A stretch of DNA of 64,000 nucleotides from Cupriavidus basilensis (GCF_000832305.1 NZ_CP010536.1:682001-746000), one strand, 5' to 3'; shown: positions 35,411-43,712, counted from the stretch's first letter. Numbers and translations: made by a program. Notes: generated from the sequence alone by a model not told the origin.

Positions 35411-35462
35411 GCAACTGCAACTGCAACTACAACTGCAACTGCTTAACTTCAACTTCAACTGC
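35411..35462 (+). repeat. CAACTG-type hexanucleotide repeats
   Basis: Five near-perfect 6-bp GCAACT units (35411-35440, one changed to ACAACT) followed by CTTCAACTT variants up to 35462. Lies between tsaC/sua5 and the palindromic repeat hit by the IS. Confidence 0.7.
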
Positions 35463-35489
35463 AGTTTCACCACCCCTGCGGGGCGGCGA

Positions 35490-35519
35490 CCTACTTTTTT
35501 GTCTTGCCAAAAAAGTAGG
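35490..35519 (+). terminator. Bidirectional-looking hairpin, left part of a dispersed palindromic repeat
   Basis: CCTACTTTTTTG (35490-35501) pairs perfectly with CAAAAAAGTAGG (35508-35519). The A/T arms make it capable of terminating either strand. The motif is characteristic of an intergenic repeat seen in Burkholderiaceae and related genomes; here it is cut off from its right part by the IS. Confidence 0.65.
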
Positions 35520-35536
35520 CAAAAAAGGCGCGCCGG

Positions 35537-36837
35537 GGTACGACTCACTCACATAGGTAACACTTGAGTTCAAGCACATAGGTAACAGTTTTCTACCCTG
35601 CATGGGCGACCCTGAAAGGAGATGCCCATGCCCTGGAGCGAGCTGAAACCCATGGACCAACGAATTTTGTTTGTGGTCGATCACGTCAAGGGTGTTGAGA
35701 GCATGAGCGCGCTGTGCGCGCGATATGGCGTCAGCCGGAAGACAGGTTACAAGTGGCTTGAGCGGTACGAAGCAGAGGGGCTGGATGGACTGGCCGAACG
35801 CAGCCGGCGTCGGCGTGAGCAGGATCGCGTGCCCTACGCGATCCGCCAGGCGATTCTGGCGCTGCGAACGCAGGGCGGGATGGAGCAAGGGCCGAAGAAG
35901 ATCCAGAAGCTGCTGGAGGCCCGGTACGGGGCAGAGCTGGTGCCCTCGCGCACGACGATCTACAACGTACTTAAGCAAGCAGGACGGATCCTCCCACGGC
36001 GCTTGCGACGTCGTGTGATGCCGCACGAAGGCGTATTGCGCTCGACCCAGGAGCCGAACGGCTTGTGGAGTGCGGACTACAAGGGGCAGTTTCTGACGGG
36101 GGACCACCGGTGGTGTTACCCGTTGACGGTAATGGACCATGCGAGCCGGTATCTGCTGGGTTGCAAGGGCTTGAACGGGCCCCAGTTGGTACCTACGCGT
36201 GCGGTCTTCGAGCAACTGTTCCGGCGCTACGGCTTGCCGGACCGGCTGCGCACGGACAACGGCGTTCCGTTCGCGAGTACGGGTAGCGCAGGGTTGTCGC
36301 AGTTGTCGATCTGGTGGCTGAAGCTGGGGATCGTGCCGGAGCGGATCGAGCGAGGGCATCCGGAGCAGAACGGTCGGCACGAGCGCATGCACCGCACGCT
36401 CAAGCGAGCGACGGCGCAGCCGCCAGCGGCCACGTTGAGCAGCCAGCAGCGTCGCATGGATGAATTCCGGCGCTACTACAATCGGGAAAGGCCGCACGAG
36501 GCGTTGGAGCAATGCACGCCGCAGAGTTGCTACACAAAGTCGATGCGGGCCTATCCGAGTCGTCTTGAGGAGATGAGCTACGCGAGCTACATCCTGCCGC
36601 ACCGAGTGACGAAAGCGGGGCTGATCTACCAGGCGGGCAAGATCATCTATGTCGGTCATCTCTTGCAGGGCGAGGTGGTCGGATTGGAGGCAGTTGCCGA
36701 TGGGATATGGCGTGTGCACTTCGGCCCCATTGCCATAGGATTGATTGATGAACGCCAGGCGAAGCAGCACTACCTGACAATCAAAGTGTTACCTATGTGA
36801 GTGAACTCGTTTGTTACCCATGTGGTTGATTCGTACA
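35537..36837 (+). mobile_element. IS481-family insertion sequence
   Basis: A 1301-bp element bounded by a 4-bp target duplication CCGG (35533-35536 and 36838-36841). The ends are imperfect terminal inverted repeats (left GGTACGACTC, right complement TGTACGAATC). Each end carries two copies of CACATRGGTAACA spaced by 25 bp (35550-35562 and 35575-35587; 36787-36799 and 36812-36824). The left outer copy and the right inner copy match over 20 bp (CACTCACATAGGTAACACTT at 35546-35565 with 36784-36803). One intact transposase ORF fills it. I cannot name the specific IS. Confidence 0.85.
35628..36800 (+). CDS. IS481-family DDE transposase
   Basis: Integrase-core transposase. The N-terminal helix-turn-helix (SMSALCARYGVSRKTGYKWL, residues about 25-45) is followed by a second HTH-like stretch and the rve DDE core: the first Asp in the NGLWSADYKGQF segment, the second in LRTDNGVPFAS and the Glu in GHPEQNGRHERMHRTLK. 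ATG 35628 follows an AAAGGAG site (ATG 35622 is also in frame). The stop codon TGA at 36798 lies inside the right inner terminal motif, so the gene ends within its own end sequence. Reading frame intact and likely active. About 390 residues. Confidence 0.9.
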   Translation: MPWSELKPMDQRILFVVDHVKGVESMSALCARYGVSRKTGYKWLERYEAEGLDGLAERSRRRREQDRVPYAIRQAILALRTQGGMEQGPKKIQKLLEARYGAELVPSRTTIYNVLKQAGRILPRRLRRRVMPHEGVLRSTQEPNGLWSADYKGQFLTGDHRWCYPLTVMDHASRYLLGCKGLNGPQLVPTRAVFEQLFRRYGLPDRLRTDNGVPFASTGSAGLSQLSIWWLKLGIVPERIERGHPEQNGRHERMHRTLKRATAQPPAATLSSQQRRMDEFRRYYNRERPHEALEQCTPQSCYTKSMRAYPSRLEEMSYASYILPHRVTKAGLIYQAGKIIYVGHLLQGEVVGLEAVADGIWRVHFGPIAIGLIDERQAKQHYLTIKVLPM

Positions 36838-36841
36838 CCGG

Positions 36842-36970
36842 ATGGGGCGACACCCTGCTCGGGCTTCGACGAAAAGAGCGGCCGGGACCCAAACTCGCAT
36901 CGCCTTAAGGCGATACTCAGACATGGGTCCCTCTTTTCCGCTCTTTTCGCCGAATCCCGAGGCGCCCCAT
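36842..36970. repeat. Large palindromic intergenic repeat (right part), interrupted by the IS
   Basis: Long imperfect inverted repeat. The outer arms ATGGGGCG (36842-36849) and CGCCCCAT (36963-36970), the middle arms CGAAAAGAGCGG (36870-36881) and CCGCTCTTTTCG (36938-36949), and the inner arms GGGACCCA (36884-36891) and TGGGTCCC (36924-36931) enclose a perfect 16-bp palindrome ATCGCCTTAAGGCGAT (36899-36914). Without the IS it would continue from 35490-35536 (ending at CCGG) directly into this part. Confidence 0.8.
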
Positions 36971-37105
36971 ACGGCCTAGGTGAACCTTGACGGCTCGCTT
37001 CGCATCGCGCTGGGGTGTGGCGCGCCCTTCGGGCGCTTCACACGGCTACCACAATGGGTGGAGCGGCTGATCAGTTGAACGGTTGATCTTGCCGCTGGTT
37101 GGCTC

Positions 37106-37129
37106 CCCTCTCCCACTTGTGGGAGAGGG
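37106..37129. repeat. CCCTCTCCCAC hairpin (dispersed REP-like element)
   Basis: A perfect 11-bp inverted repeat CCCTCTCCCAC / GTGGGAGAGGG with a 2-bp centre. Identical short hairpins are scattered in intergenic DNA of many proteobacteria. It lies between the IS region and the dacB stop and may end transcripts on either side. Confidence 0.65.
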
Positions 37130-37184
37130 CGGGTGCTTGCAAGGGTCCGCGCTCATCCCGTACCGGCTGCCGGTATCACGCCAC

Positions 37185-38717
37185 TCAGGGTGCGCCCTGA
37201 TACACCCATTGCAACAGGGCGTCGTGGGCTTCGCGGGCTTGTGCTGCGTTGGCGTGGTTGATGTAGCTGACCACCACATAGCGGTCGCCGTTCAGCGCGT
37301 CGACATAGCCGGCCAGCGCGCGGACGTCGTTCAACGTTCCTGTCTTCATGTAGGCATTGCCGGCCGCGCCGGCGTGCGTCAGGCGGTTGCGCAGCGTGCC
37401 GTCCACGCCGAGGATCGGCAGCGAATCGATCAGCACCGGGCCGACTTCACTGGCCAGCGCTTGCTGCAGCAGCCGCGACATATCGTAGGCACTGATGCGT
37501 TCTTCGCGCGATAGTCCGGAGCCGTTGTCGAGTGCCAGGCCAGGCATGTCCAGCCCCTGGCGCGCCAGCCAGCGCTGCACCACCTTGGCCGAGCGGGTGG
37601 TGCTGGCCGGGCCGCTGCGATCCATCTCCGCGCCAATGGTCAGGTAAAGCTGGCGGGCCATCACATTGTTCGAGAACTTGTTGATGTCGCGCACGATTTC
37701 CGACAGGGGCTGGCCGTAGTGGCGTGCCAGCAGGAAGGCGTTGCGCGGGGCGCGGCCCATGCGCAGGGCTGGCTGGTGGGTGAAGCGGCCGCCGGCCAGT
37801 TGCCATTCGGCGACAAAGCCACCCCAGGTGAATTCGTTGTGCGAGAGCGTGGCGATGTTGACCACGTGTTCGCCGCAGTCGGCGGCGTAGCTGCCGTCGA
37901 AGGAGGCCAGCACGGTGCCGTCGGCCTGTGGCGTGACGGCGGGGCGGGCGCGTGCCGACCAGTCGCCGCATTTGCCGTGGGACAGTGCCAGGCGGTTGTC
38001 GAGCTTGAGCTGCGCCAGCGCGGGCGTGACCGACACCGCGACCGACTGGTTGGCCGGATCGGGCGTGATGGTAAACGACAGCGTCTTGAAGGCGTAGAGC
38101 AGCGCGTCGGGGCTGACGTTGTAGGCGCGCTGGGTTTCGCCATCGATGGTGGCGCCCTTGTCGAGGGCGGAATCGAAGTAGCTGCGGTCCAGCACCACGT
38201 CGCCATTGATGGTGGTGGCGCCTGCGGTGCGGGCACTGTTGACCAGCTTGGCCATTTCTTCCGGCACCAGCTTGGGGTCGCCATAGCCACGCAGGTAGAC
38301 GTTGCCGTTGACGGTGCCATCGGCTGCTGGCTGGTTGTCGGCGTACAGCGCGGTCTGCCAGCGGTAGCCGGGGCCAAGCAGCTGGAGCCCGGCGAAGGTG
38401 GTGACCAGCTTCATGGTGGAAGCCGGGTTCATCGGCGTTTGCGCGTTCCAGCTTGCGCGGGGCGCCGGCGCGCCGACCTTGATCACGTAGAAGCTGGTGG
38501 CCGAGGCGGGCACATGCGCGCGCTTGAGCGCGGCCGTTACGCTGCCCGGCAAGCCGGAGCGCGGCTCGGCGGACGCGGACGCGGCGTGGGTGGCCTTGGT
38601 CTTGTGAACGGGGGTCTTGGCGGCGGTACTCACGCCGCTGATGCAAAGCAGCCCGGCGGCGCAAAGCGGCAGCAGGCGGTGAAGAATTGGGGATGGGCGA
38701 TTCGGCATGATGCCCAT
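37185..38717 (-). CDS. dacB: D-alanyl-D-alanine carboxypeptidase/endopeptidase PBP4
   Basis: Periplasmic S13-family penicillin-binding protein that trims peptidoglycan stem peptides and cuts crosslinks. The 510-residue product has a signal peptide (PLCAAGLLCISGVSTA), the SxxK motif STMK with Ser100, the SxN motif in NKFSNNVMARQL and the KTG motif in YMKTGTLNDVRALAGYV. The large inserted domain between SxxK and SxN is typical of PBP4. The start codon is 38717 or 38708 (MPNRP); neither has a good ribosome site. Monocistronic on the minus strand next to a MarR gene. Confidence 0.95.
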   Translation of the reverse strand: MGIMPNRPSPILHRLLPLCAAGLLCISGVSTAAKTPVHKTKATHAASASAEPRSGLPGSVTAALKRAHVPASATSFYVIKVGAPAPRASWNAQTPMNPASTMKLVTTFAGLQLLGPGYRWQTALYADNQPAADGTVNGNVYLRGYGDPKLVPEEMAKLVNSARTAGATTINGDVVLDRSYFDSALDKGATIDGETQRAYNVSPDALLYAFKTLSFTITPDPANQSVAVSVTPALAQLKLDNRLALSHGKCGDWSARARPAVTPQADGTVLASFDGSYAADCGEHVVNIATLSHNEFTWGGFVAEWQLAGGRFTHQPALRMGRAPRNAFLLARHYGQPLSEIVRDINKFSNNVMARQLYLTIGAEMDRSGPASTTRSAKVVQRWLARQGLDMPGLALDNGSGLSREERISAYDMSRLLQQALASEVGPVLIDSLPILGVDGTLRNRLTHAGAAGNAYMKTGTLNDVRALAGYVDALNGDRYVVVSYINHANAAQAREAHDALLQWVYQGAP

Positions 38718-38789
38718 GTTAACGCATGGGCCTGGGCGCGGATGACGCCGCCATTCGATTTGCGCAGGTTTTTCCGCGGGAAGCTCCGT

Positions 38790-39395
38790 CTAGTCGTTTG
38801 CGGTGTCTGCGGGATCTGCCGAATGGTGCGGACGGTCCGGATGGTCCGCACCGATCGCCTGCGGCGGCGCGAGCTTTCCGAGCAGCGCGCGCAGGGTGTC
38901 TTGTTCCTGCGCCGACAATGCGCCGGCGACGCGCGCATCGTGCGCGCACACCGCGGCGGTGGCGGCTTCCAGCGTGCGCCGTCCCGCCGGGGTCAGTACC
39001 AGGCTGTAGGCGCGGCGATCGTGCGGCGCCGGGCGGCGCGCCACCAGCTTCATGTCTTCCAGCGCGTCGACCAGCAGCACCGCCCCCGAGCGCGCGATGC
39101 CCAGGATGCTGGCCAGCTCGGTCAGCTTGAGCAGCGGATTGCGCGAGACGATCACGAGCGCGGAGAAACGCGGCGGCGTGATGTTCCACTGCGCCAGCGA
39201 TTGCACGAAGTCTTCGTAGATACGGATCTGCGCGCGGCGGATGGCGTAGCCGACCAGGCTGTCCAGCACGCCGTAGTCGACGCTGGCGATATGCGGGTCG
39301 AATCCGCCGGGCGCATCGGCTGCCTGGCTGGCGCCGGCGGGATCGGGGGCGAGGGCGTCGCGGCTGCGGCGCGCTCGCGCCTTTGCTGTGGTCAT
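38790..39395 (-). CDS. MarR-family transcriptional regulator
   Basis: A 201-residue winged-helix repressor. The core (residues about 40-165) has the MarR arrangement: helix VGYAIRRAQIRIYEDFVQSL, KLTELASILGIARSGAVLLV as the HTH with recognition helix, and the wing LVARRPAPHDRRAYSLVLTPAG. The Ala/Asp-rich N-terminal tail is unusual in length. It is the last of four minus-strand genes (monooxygenase, binding protein, DUF3237, MarR), so it probably governs this set; the palindrome in front of the monooxygenase gene is the likely target. Ligand probably an aromatic or similar compound. Confidence 0.88.
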   Translation of the reverse strand: MTTAKARARRSRDALAPDPAGASQAADAPGGFDPHIASVDYGVLDSLVGYAIRRAQIRIYEDFVQSLAQWNITPPRFSALVIVSRNPLLKLTELASILGIARSGAVLLVDALEDMKLVARRPAPHDRRAYSLVLTPAGRRTLEAATAAVCAHDARVAGALSAQEQDTLRALLGKLAPPQAIGADHPDRPHHSADPADTAND

Positions 39396-39455
39396 GATGC
39401 CTTGGCGTCGGTCGATGGATGTGGGTGGCGATGGCTGCCTGAAAAACCGGGGCGC

Positions 39456-39956
39456 CTATACGACGCGAAAATACCGCATTTCCACCCGGTCCGGATAGCG
39501 GGCGCCGGTGGCGACAAACAGGTGCTGCATGAGCCAGTCATAGCCGGGCGCGGCCGTCTCGAAGCGGGGCGCGGTGCGGAAATAGATCAGGCGCGGGTCG
39601 ACGATCTCGCCACCGGCCAGGCGCGCGATCAGCTCGGCGGGGCCGCTGCGCACGCCAGCGTTGACGATGTAGATGCGCGCGCCGTCGTCGGTCTCCAGCA
39701 CATAGCGGGCCTCGATGTCGGCCACGACGATGCCGTTGCCGGCGTCGTGGCGCACCAGCTGGAAATCCGCGCCGCCGGGCAGGATGCGCCCTTGCAGGCG
39801 CGGCCCGGAAACGACGCCGTCGAGAATGGGGATGACCCGCCGGTTGCCCAGCGCGCTTGCGCCCACCTCGGTGACCGGTGCCAGCCGGAAGCTGAAGTCC
39901 GCCACGTGCTCCAGCGTGGGCGCGGGCAGGGCGGTGATGGCGCGGGGCGCGGTCAT
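39456..39956 (-). CDS. DUF3237 domain-containing protein
   Basis: A 166-residue cytoplasmic protein of the DUF3237 family (YgiW-fold-like beta barrel). The sequence shows TLEHVADFSFRLAPVTEVG, the VSGPRLQGRILPGGADFQLV core and the C-terminal YDWLMQHLFVATGARY motif. Members are found beside aromatic-compound degradation genes with unknown function. The four-base ATGA overlap with the start of the upstream binding-protein gene (39953-39956) shows one transcript. Substrate and role unknown. Confidence 0.88.
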   Translation of the reverse strand: MTAPRAITALPAPTLEHVADFSFRLAPVTEVGASALGNRRVIPILDGVVSGPRLQGRILPGGADFQLVRHDAGNGIVVADIEARYVLETDDGARIYIVNAGVRSGPAELIARLAGGEIVDPRLIYFRTAPRFETAAPGYDWLMQHLFVATGARYPDRVEMRYFRVV

Positions 39957-41137
39957 TTCAGCAGCTTCCAGTTGCCATTGTCGATGGTCAGCATCACGCG
40001 GGCGCGGGTGTCAAAGCCGAAATGATCCTGCGCGGTGTAGTTCAGCACGCCGTGCGACACCACGATATTGCGCTCGCTCTCCAGCGCGGCCTTGAGCGCG
40101 CGGCGAAATTCCGGCGTGCCCGGCTTGGCCTGCTTGAGCGCCACCGGCACGATGCGCTGCAGCACCAGGCCCGCATCGTAGGGGTGGGCGCCGAACTGGG
40201 TGCGGCTGTCGGGTCCGTACTGTTTTTCGTAGCGGCCCACGTAGTCCAGCCCCGGCTTCTTGGTGGCGGCGCTGTCCGGCAGCTGCTCGGCCACGATCAC
40301 CGGCCCGGCGGGCAGGATGGAGCCGTTGACGGCTTTGCCGCCGATGCGGATCAGGTCCTTGGTGGCCGCGCCATGCGTGTGGTAGACCGGGCCCGCGTAC
40401 CCGCGCTCGCGCAGCGTGGTGTGCGGCAGGGCCGCGCCGGTGCCGGCGCCTGCGATCAGCACCGCGTCGGGGTGGGCGGCGATCAGCTTGAGCGTTTGCG
40501 CGGTCACACTGGTGTCCGAGCGCGCATAGCGCTCGGTGGCCACCAGGCGCATGCCGCGCGCGGTGGCGGCGGTGGTGAACTCCTTGAGCCAGGTCTCGCC
40601 GTAGGCGTCGGCAAAGCCGATGAAGGCGATGGTCTTGATGCCTCTGGCGTGCGCCGCATCCGCCACGGCCTCGGCCATCAGCTTGACCGGTTGGGCCAGG
40701 CGATATGTCCATTCGCCGCGGCCGGGCTTGAGCTCGATCGGCGAGAAGGCCAGCTGCACCGTCTGGCTCTCGTCGGCGACTTCGGCAATGGCGATCGATG
40801 GCGCCACCGCCGACGAGCCGAGGATGATGTCGACCTTGTCCTCGCTGACGAAGCGGCGCGCCACCTTGGTGGCCTGGGTGGGATCGGAGCCGTCGTCCAG
40901 CACGATATAGCGGATCTTCTCGCCGGCGATGGTCTCCGGCAGCAAGGGCATGCTGTTCTTCTGCGGGATGCCGAGCGAGGCCGATGGCCCGGTCGACGCG
41001 ATGCTGACGCCGACCGTCACTTCGGCAAGCGCGGGCGCGGCGCCAAGCGCGGCGGCAAGGCTGGCGGTGATGGCGAGCGCAAGGCGGCTGGCGGGCGTGG
41101 CAAGGCGGGTAAGGCGTGTAGGGCTGGGGCGCGGCAA
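39953..41137 (-). CDS. ABC transporter substrate-binding protein (Leu/Ile/Val-binding type)
   Basis: Periplasmic type I solute receptor of 394 residues, exported by a signal peptide (LALAITASLAAALGAAPALA). The LivJ-like fold is marked by EVTVGVSIASTGPSASLGIP, YIVLDDGSDPTQATKVARRF, AVAPSIAIAEVADESQTVQL and the domain-two HTHGAATKDLIRIGGKAVNG. Relatives near monooxygenase genes bind aromatic acids. No permease or ATPase genes lie in this cluster, so it would need a distant transporter or act as a sensor. Its stop overlaps the DUF3237 start; the monooxygenase gene is upstream. Confidence 0.9.
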   Translation of the reverse strand: MPRPSPTRLTRLATPASRLALAITASLAAALGAAPALAEVTVGVSIASTGPSASLGIPQKNSMPLLPETIAGEKIRYIVLDDGSDPTQATKVARRFVSEDKVDIILGSSAVAPSIAIAEVADESQTVQLAFSPIELKPGRGEWTYRLAQPVKLMAEAVADAAHARGIKTIAFIGFADAYGETWLKEFTTAATARGMRLVATERYARSDTSVTAQTLKLIAAHPDAVLIAGAGTGAALPHTTLRERGYAGPVYHTHGAATKDLIRIGGKAVNGSILPAGPVIVAEQLPDSAATKKPGLDYVGRYEKQYGPDSRTQFGAHPYDAGLVLQRIVPVALKQAKPGTPEFRRALKAALESERNIVVSHGVLNYTAQDHFGFDTRARVMLTIDNGNWKLLK

Positions 41138-41232
41138 GATGTCTCCTTTTCTTCGAACAACGCCGGCTTCTCAGGGCCGGTCGGGGGGCATGATACGACG
41201 GACTGGCGCAATCACAGAGGCGCGCGGCCCGC

Positions 41233-42513
41233 TTAGCGCGGCGGCACCTGCAGCGATTGCTGGTCGAAGCCGGCGAGTTGCTTGTAGCGCAGCGCGATCG
41301 CTTCGAGCTCGGTGCGCGGGATCACGGTTTCGATATCGCTGAAGCCCTGCGGCGCGCGCTGCTCGGCCAGCTGCATGACCTGCTCGGGCCCGTTCATGCG
41401 GTTGCGCAGCACGATGGCCGCGGTGCGCGGCAGCCGCTGCGCTTCGTACTCGCGCAGCGCATAGCCGCTGTCGCAGGCGTCGCGCGGTGCGCCGTTGGCC
41501 AGGAGGCTGTCCATCAGGTAGCGTGCATCGAGGATGGCCTGCGCGCTGCCGTTGGAGCCGATCGGGTACATCGGGTGGGCAGCGTCGCCCAGCAGCGTTA
41601 CGCGGTCGAAGGTCCAGCGCGGCAGCGTGTCCTTGTCGACCATGGGGAATTCGTAGATGGCCTGCGCGCCGTCGATCAGCGCCGGGATGTCGATCCAGTC
41701 CCAGCGCCAGTTCGCAAAGGCTTCGCGGAACACGGACTTGTCGACCTGCTTGTTCCAGTCGCTGCGCGGCGGGGTATCCGGCGCGCTGTCGGGCACGCGC
41801 AGCTCGGCGATCCAGTTGACCAGCGAGCGCCCCTGGCGGCGCAGCGGCTCGGAGATCGGGTAGGCCACGAATTTCTGGTCCTGATGGCCCGCCATGAACA
41901 TCGAACTGCCGTCCAGGTACGGCGGCGCCTCGGTGACGGCGCGCCACAGCGTGCGGCGCGAGAAGCGCGGCGCGTCGCCCTGCGGATAGAAGTGGCGGCG
42001 CACGGCGGAGTGGATGCCGTCGGCGCCCACCAGCACATCGGCCCGCGCCGTGACTTGCGCGTTGTCGCTGCGCCGGCGCAGCGTGAACTCCACGGGATCG
42101 CCCGCGCGCGCGCCGGTGCTCGTGACCGCTTCAAACGTATGGCCGGCATGCACGCGCTCGGCGCCCAGGCGCTCCACCACGGTGCGGTAGAGCAGCATCT
42201 GGAATTCGCCGCGATGGATGGAGAACTGCGGCTGGCCGTAGCCCGCCGCGCGCCCGCGCGGCTCGTGCCAGATGCGCTGGCCAAGCTTGTTGTAGTAGGA
42301 CAGGGACGAGGTCTGCACTGCCAGCTCGGCCAGTGCATCGTGCAGTCCCAGCTCGGACAGCTCGCGCACCGCGTGCGGCAGCAGGTTGATGCCCACGCCG
42401 AGCGGGCGCAGCGTCTCGCTGGCTTCCCAGACCTCGGCCTCTATGCCGTGCCGGTGGCAAAGCAGTGCCAGCGTCAGGCCGCCGATGCCGCCACCGGCGA
42501 TCGCGATCTTCAT
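41233..42513 (-). CDS. FAD-dependent monooxygenase (salicylate-hydroxylase-like)
   Basis: Group A flavoprotein hydroxylase of 426 residues using NAD(P)H and O2. The N-terminal dinucleotide motif MKIAIAGGGIGGLTLALLCH, the DG motif VLVGADGIHSAVRRHF and the GD motif VTLLGDAAHPMYPIGSNG are all complete. No membrane segment. Such enzymes hydroxylate phenolic or heteroaromatic acids; the substrate cannot be predicted. It leads a minus-strand operon with a binding protein, a DUF3237 protein and a MarR regulator. A palindromic operator lies about 80-95 bp upstream of the start. Confidence 0.9.
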   Translation of the reverse strand: MKIAIAGGGIGGLTLALLCHRHGIEAEVWEASETLRPLGVGINLLPHAVRELSELGLHDALAELAVQTSSLSYYNKLGQRIWHEPRGRAAGYGQPQFSIHRGEFQMLLYRTVVERLGAERVHAGHTFEAVTSTGARAGDPVEFTLRRRSDNAQVTARADVLVGADGIHSAVRRHFYPQGDAPRFSRRTLWRAVTEAPPYLDGSSMFMAGHQDQKFVAYPISEPLRRQGRSLVNWIAELRVPDSAPDTPPRSDWNKQVDKSVFREAFANWRWDWIDIPALIDGAQAIYEFPMVDKDTLPRWTFDRVTLLGDAAHPMYPIGSNGSAQAILDARYLMDSLLANGAPRDACDSGYALREYEAQRLPRTAAIVLRNRMNGPEQVMQLAEQRAPQGFSDIETVIPRTELEAIALRYKQLAGFDQQSLQVPPR

Positions 42514-42867
42514 GGTGTTGTCTCCACGGCTTGTTATGGAATCGCCGGGCCGCGAGGGTGCTCCATGCGGAGCCGGCGGCCACTGGCAATATTGTTATAG
42601 AGTATAACTAAATGCACGAGGGCTTCAAGATCGGCGGCGTGCGGGGAAACCCGCAGGCAAGCGCCGCATGCACGTCCTGATCACGGGATTTGTGGGAATC
42701 CGCTGACACGATGTTCGGTCAGGCACCGGTTCCGCAGGGCGGCCCCGGGCCTCATAGTGAACGTACCTGCCGCAAAGCATGGACCTTGCGGTGAACGCGA
42801 TAACGACGCGATAACGATGCCTGGGTGCATTACCGGGCGCAAAGCAAATCCCAAAAGGAGCCTCATC
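42514..42867. promoter_or_regulatory. Divergent regulatory region, monooxygenase operon / OsmB-like lipoprotein
   Basis: 354 bp without a gene. It holds the GTTATA-GAG-TATAAC palindrome (42594-42608) and, on the other side, a tandem pair of ACGCGATAACG (42795-42805, 42806-42816) shortly before the lipoprotein gene. Confidence 0.5.
42594..42608 (-). promoter_or_regulatory. MarR-type operator overlapping the monooxygenase promoter
   Basis: GTTATA-GAG-TATAAC is a perfect 6-bp inverted repeat with a 3-bp spacer, the spacing usual for MarR operators, and on the minus strand its TATAAC/TATACT bases can serve as the -10 of the operon. It is the only AT-rich spot in a GC-rich region and the regulator gene lies in the same operon. 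Confidence 0.6.
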
Positions 42868-43077
42868 ATGCGTACCGTAACCCTGTCTATCCTGCTGGCC
42901 ACGCTGCTGAGCGTGGCGGGCTGCGCCGACATGACGCCCAAGCAGCGCAATACCGCCATCGGCGCGGGTGTCGGCGGTGTGGCCGGCGCGGCCCTGATCG
43001 GCGGCCCGGCGGCCACCATCGGTGGCGCGGCGCTGGGCGGCGTGGTCGGCAACGTGGTGACGCCCGAACGCCGGTAA
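42868..43077 (+). CDS. Small glycine-zipper lipoprotein (OsmB-like)
   Basis: A 69-residue lipoprotein: signal peptide MRTVTLSILLATLLSVAGC with lipobox VAGC (Cys19), then NTAIGAGVGGVAGAALIGGP, ATIGGAALGGVVGNVV, a glycine-zipper membrane hairpin, and a basic end PERR. It resembles E. coli OsmB and the 17-kDa antigen glycine-zipper group, envelope proteins of stress response. An AAAAGGAG ribosome site fixes ATG 42868. Followed by a strong terminator. Confidence 0.85.
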   Translation: MRTVTLSILLATLLSVAGCADMTPKQRNTAIGAGVGGVAGAALIGGPAATIGGAALGGVVGNVVTPERR

Positions 43078-43122
43078 GCAAGCAGCAGCGGGGCGCAGCG
43101 TGAAGCGGCCCGCCACAAAACA

Positions 43123-43162
43123 AAAAGCGGATGCCATCGGCATCCGCTTTTGCTTTTTTTTT
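43123..43162 (+). terminator. Strong intrinsic terminator after the OsmB-like gene
   Basis: AAAAGCGGATGCC / GGCATCCGCTTTT (43123-43135 and 43139-43151) is a perfect 13-bp stem with a 3-nt loop, followed by a run of T to 43162. Because the stem is flanked by A and T tracts it works on both strands, ending also the minus-strand PACE gene. Confidence 0.9.
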
Positions 43163-43171
43163 AGCTAAGGG

Positions 43172-43642
43172 TCAGCAGGCAGACTTTACGACGGCCTTTC
43201 CGGCCTTCCCAGTCTTCCCGCCTTGCCCGGCGTTGGCCACCGGGAACACCGTGTCGTAGGCCCAGTTGTAGACGAACGCATAGACCACGTAGAAGGCTGC
43301 CAGGGCGATGTCCATGATGAAGGCATCGAACAGGCTCATGTCGAGATACCACGCCACCATCGGCAGGAACACCATCAGCAGGCCCAGTTCGAACAGGATG
43401 GCGTGGAGCACCCGCACGGCCACCGGCTTGCGCAACTGCCCGGTGAACCGCAGCATGGCCTTGTCGAACAGCACGTTGTAGAGGTAGTTCCAGCCGGCGG
43501 CGATCAACGATGCCACCACGGCGAGGATGCCGATCTGGTGCAGGGCGAAGCCAAAGACCCAGCTGCCCACGGGCGCGACAATCAGCAAGCCGATCACTTC
43601 AAAGCCGATGGTATGACGAATTCTGTCCTTGGTGCTGCGCAT
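43172..43642 (-). CDS. PACE-family efflux transporter (AceI-like)
   Basis: Proteobacterial antimicrobial compound efflux protein, proton-driven exporter of chlorhexidine-like biocides in AceI, here 156 residues. Four transmembrane segments form two tandem bacterial-transmembrane-pair domains. The conserved essential Glu is residue 15 (IRHTIGFEVIGLLIV), matching AceI Glu15; other family features are AGWNYLYNVLFDKAML and VRVLHAILFELGLLMVFLPM. The C-terminal tail is Gly/Lys-rich. The start is ATG 43642. It is divergent from a LysR gene, the same arrangement as aceI/aceR in Acinetobacter. Confidence 0.9.
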   Translation of the reverse strand: MRSTKDRIRHTIGFEVIGLLIVAPVGSWVFGFALHQIGILAVVASLIAAGWNYLYNVLFDKAMLRFTGQLRKPVAVRVLHAILFELGLLMVFLPMVAWYLDMSLFDAFIMDIALAAFYVVYAFVYNWAYDTVFPVANAGQGGKTGKAGKAVVKSAC

Positions 43643-43712
43643 GATGCTTCCTGTCTGGCGTGTGAATAGAGGGCATTCTATCGAGTATTCTGGGATGGTA
43701 AAGTTGGGTTCT

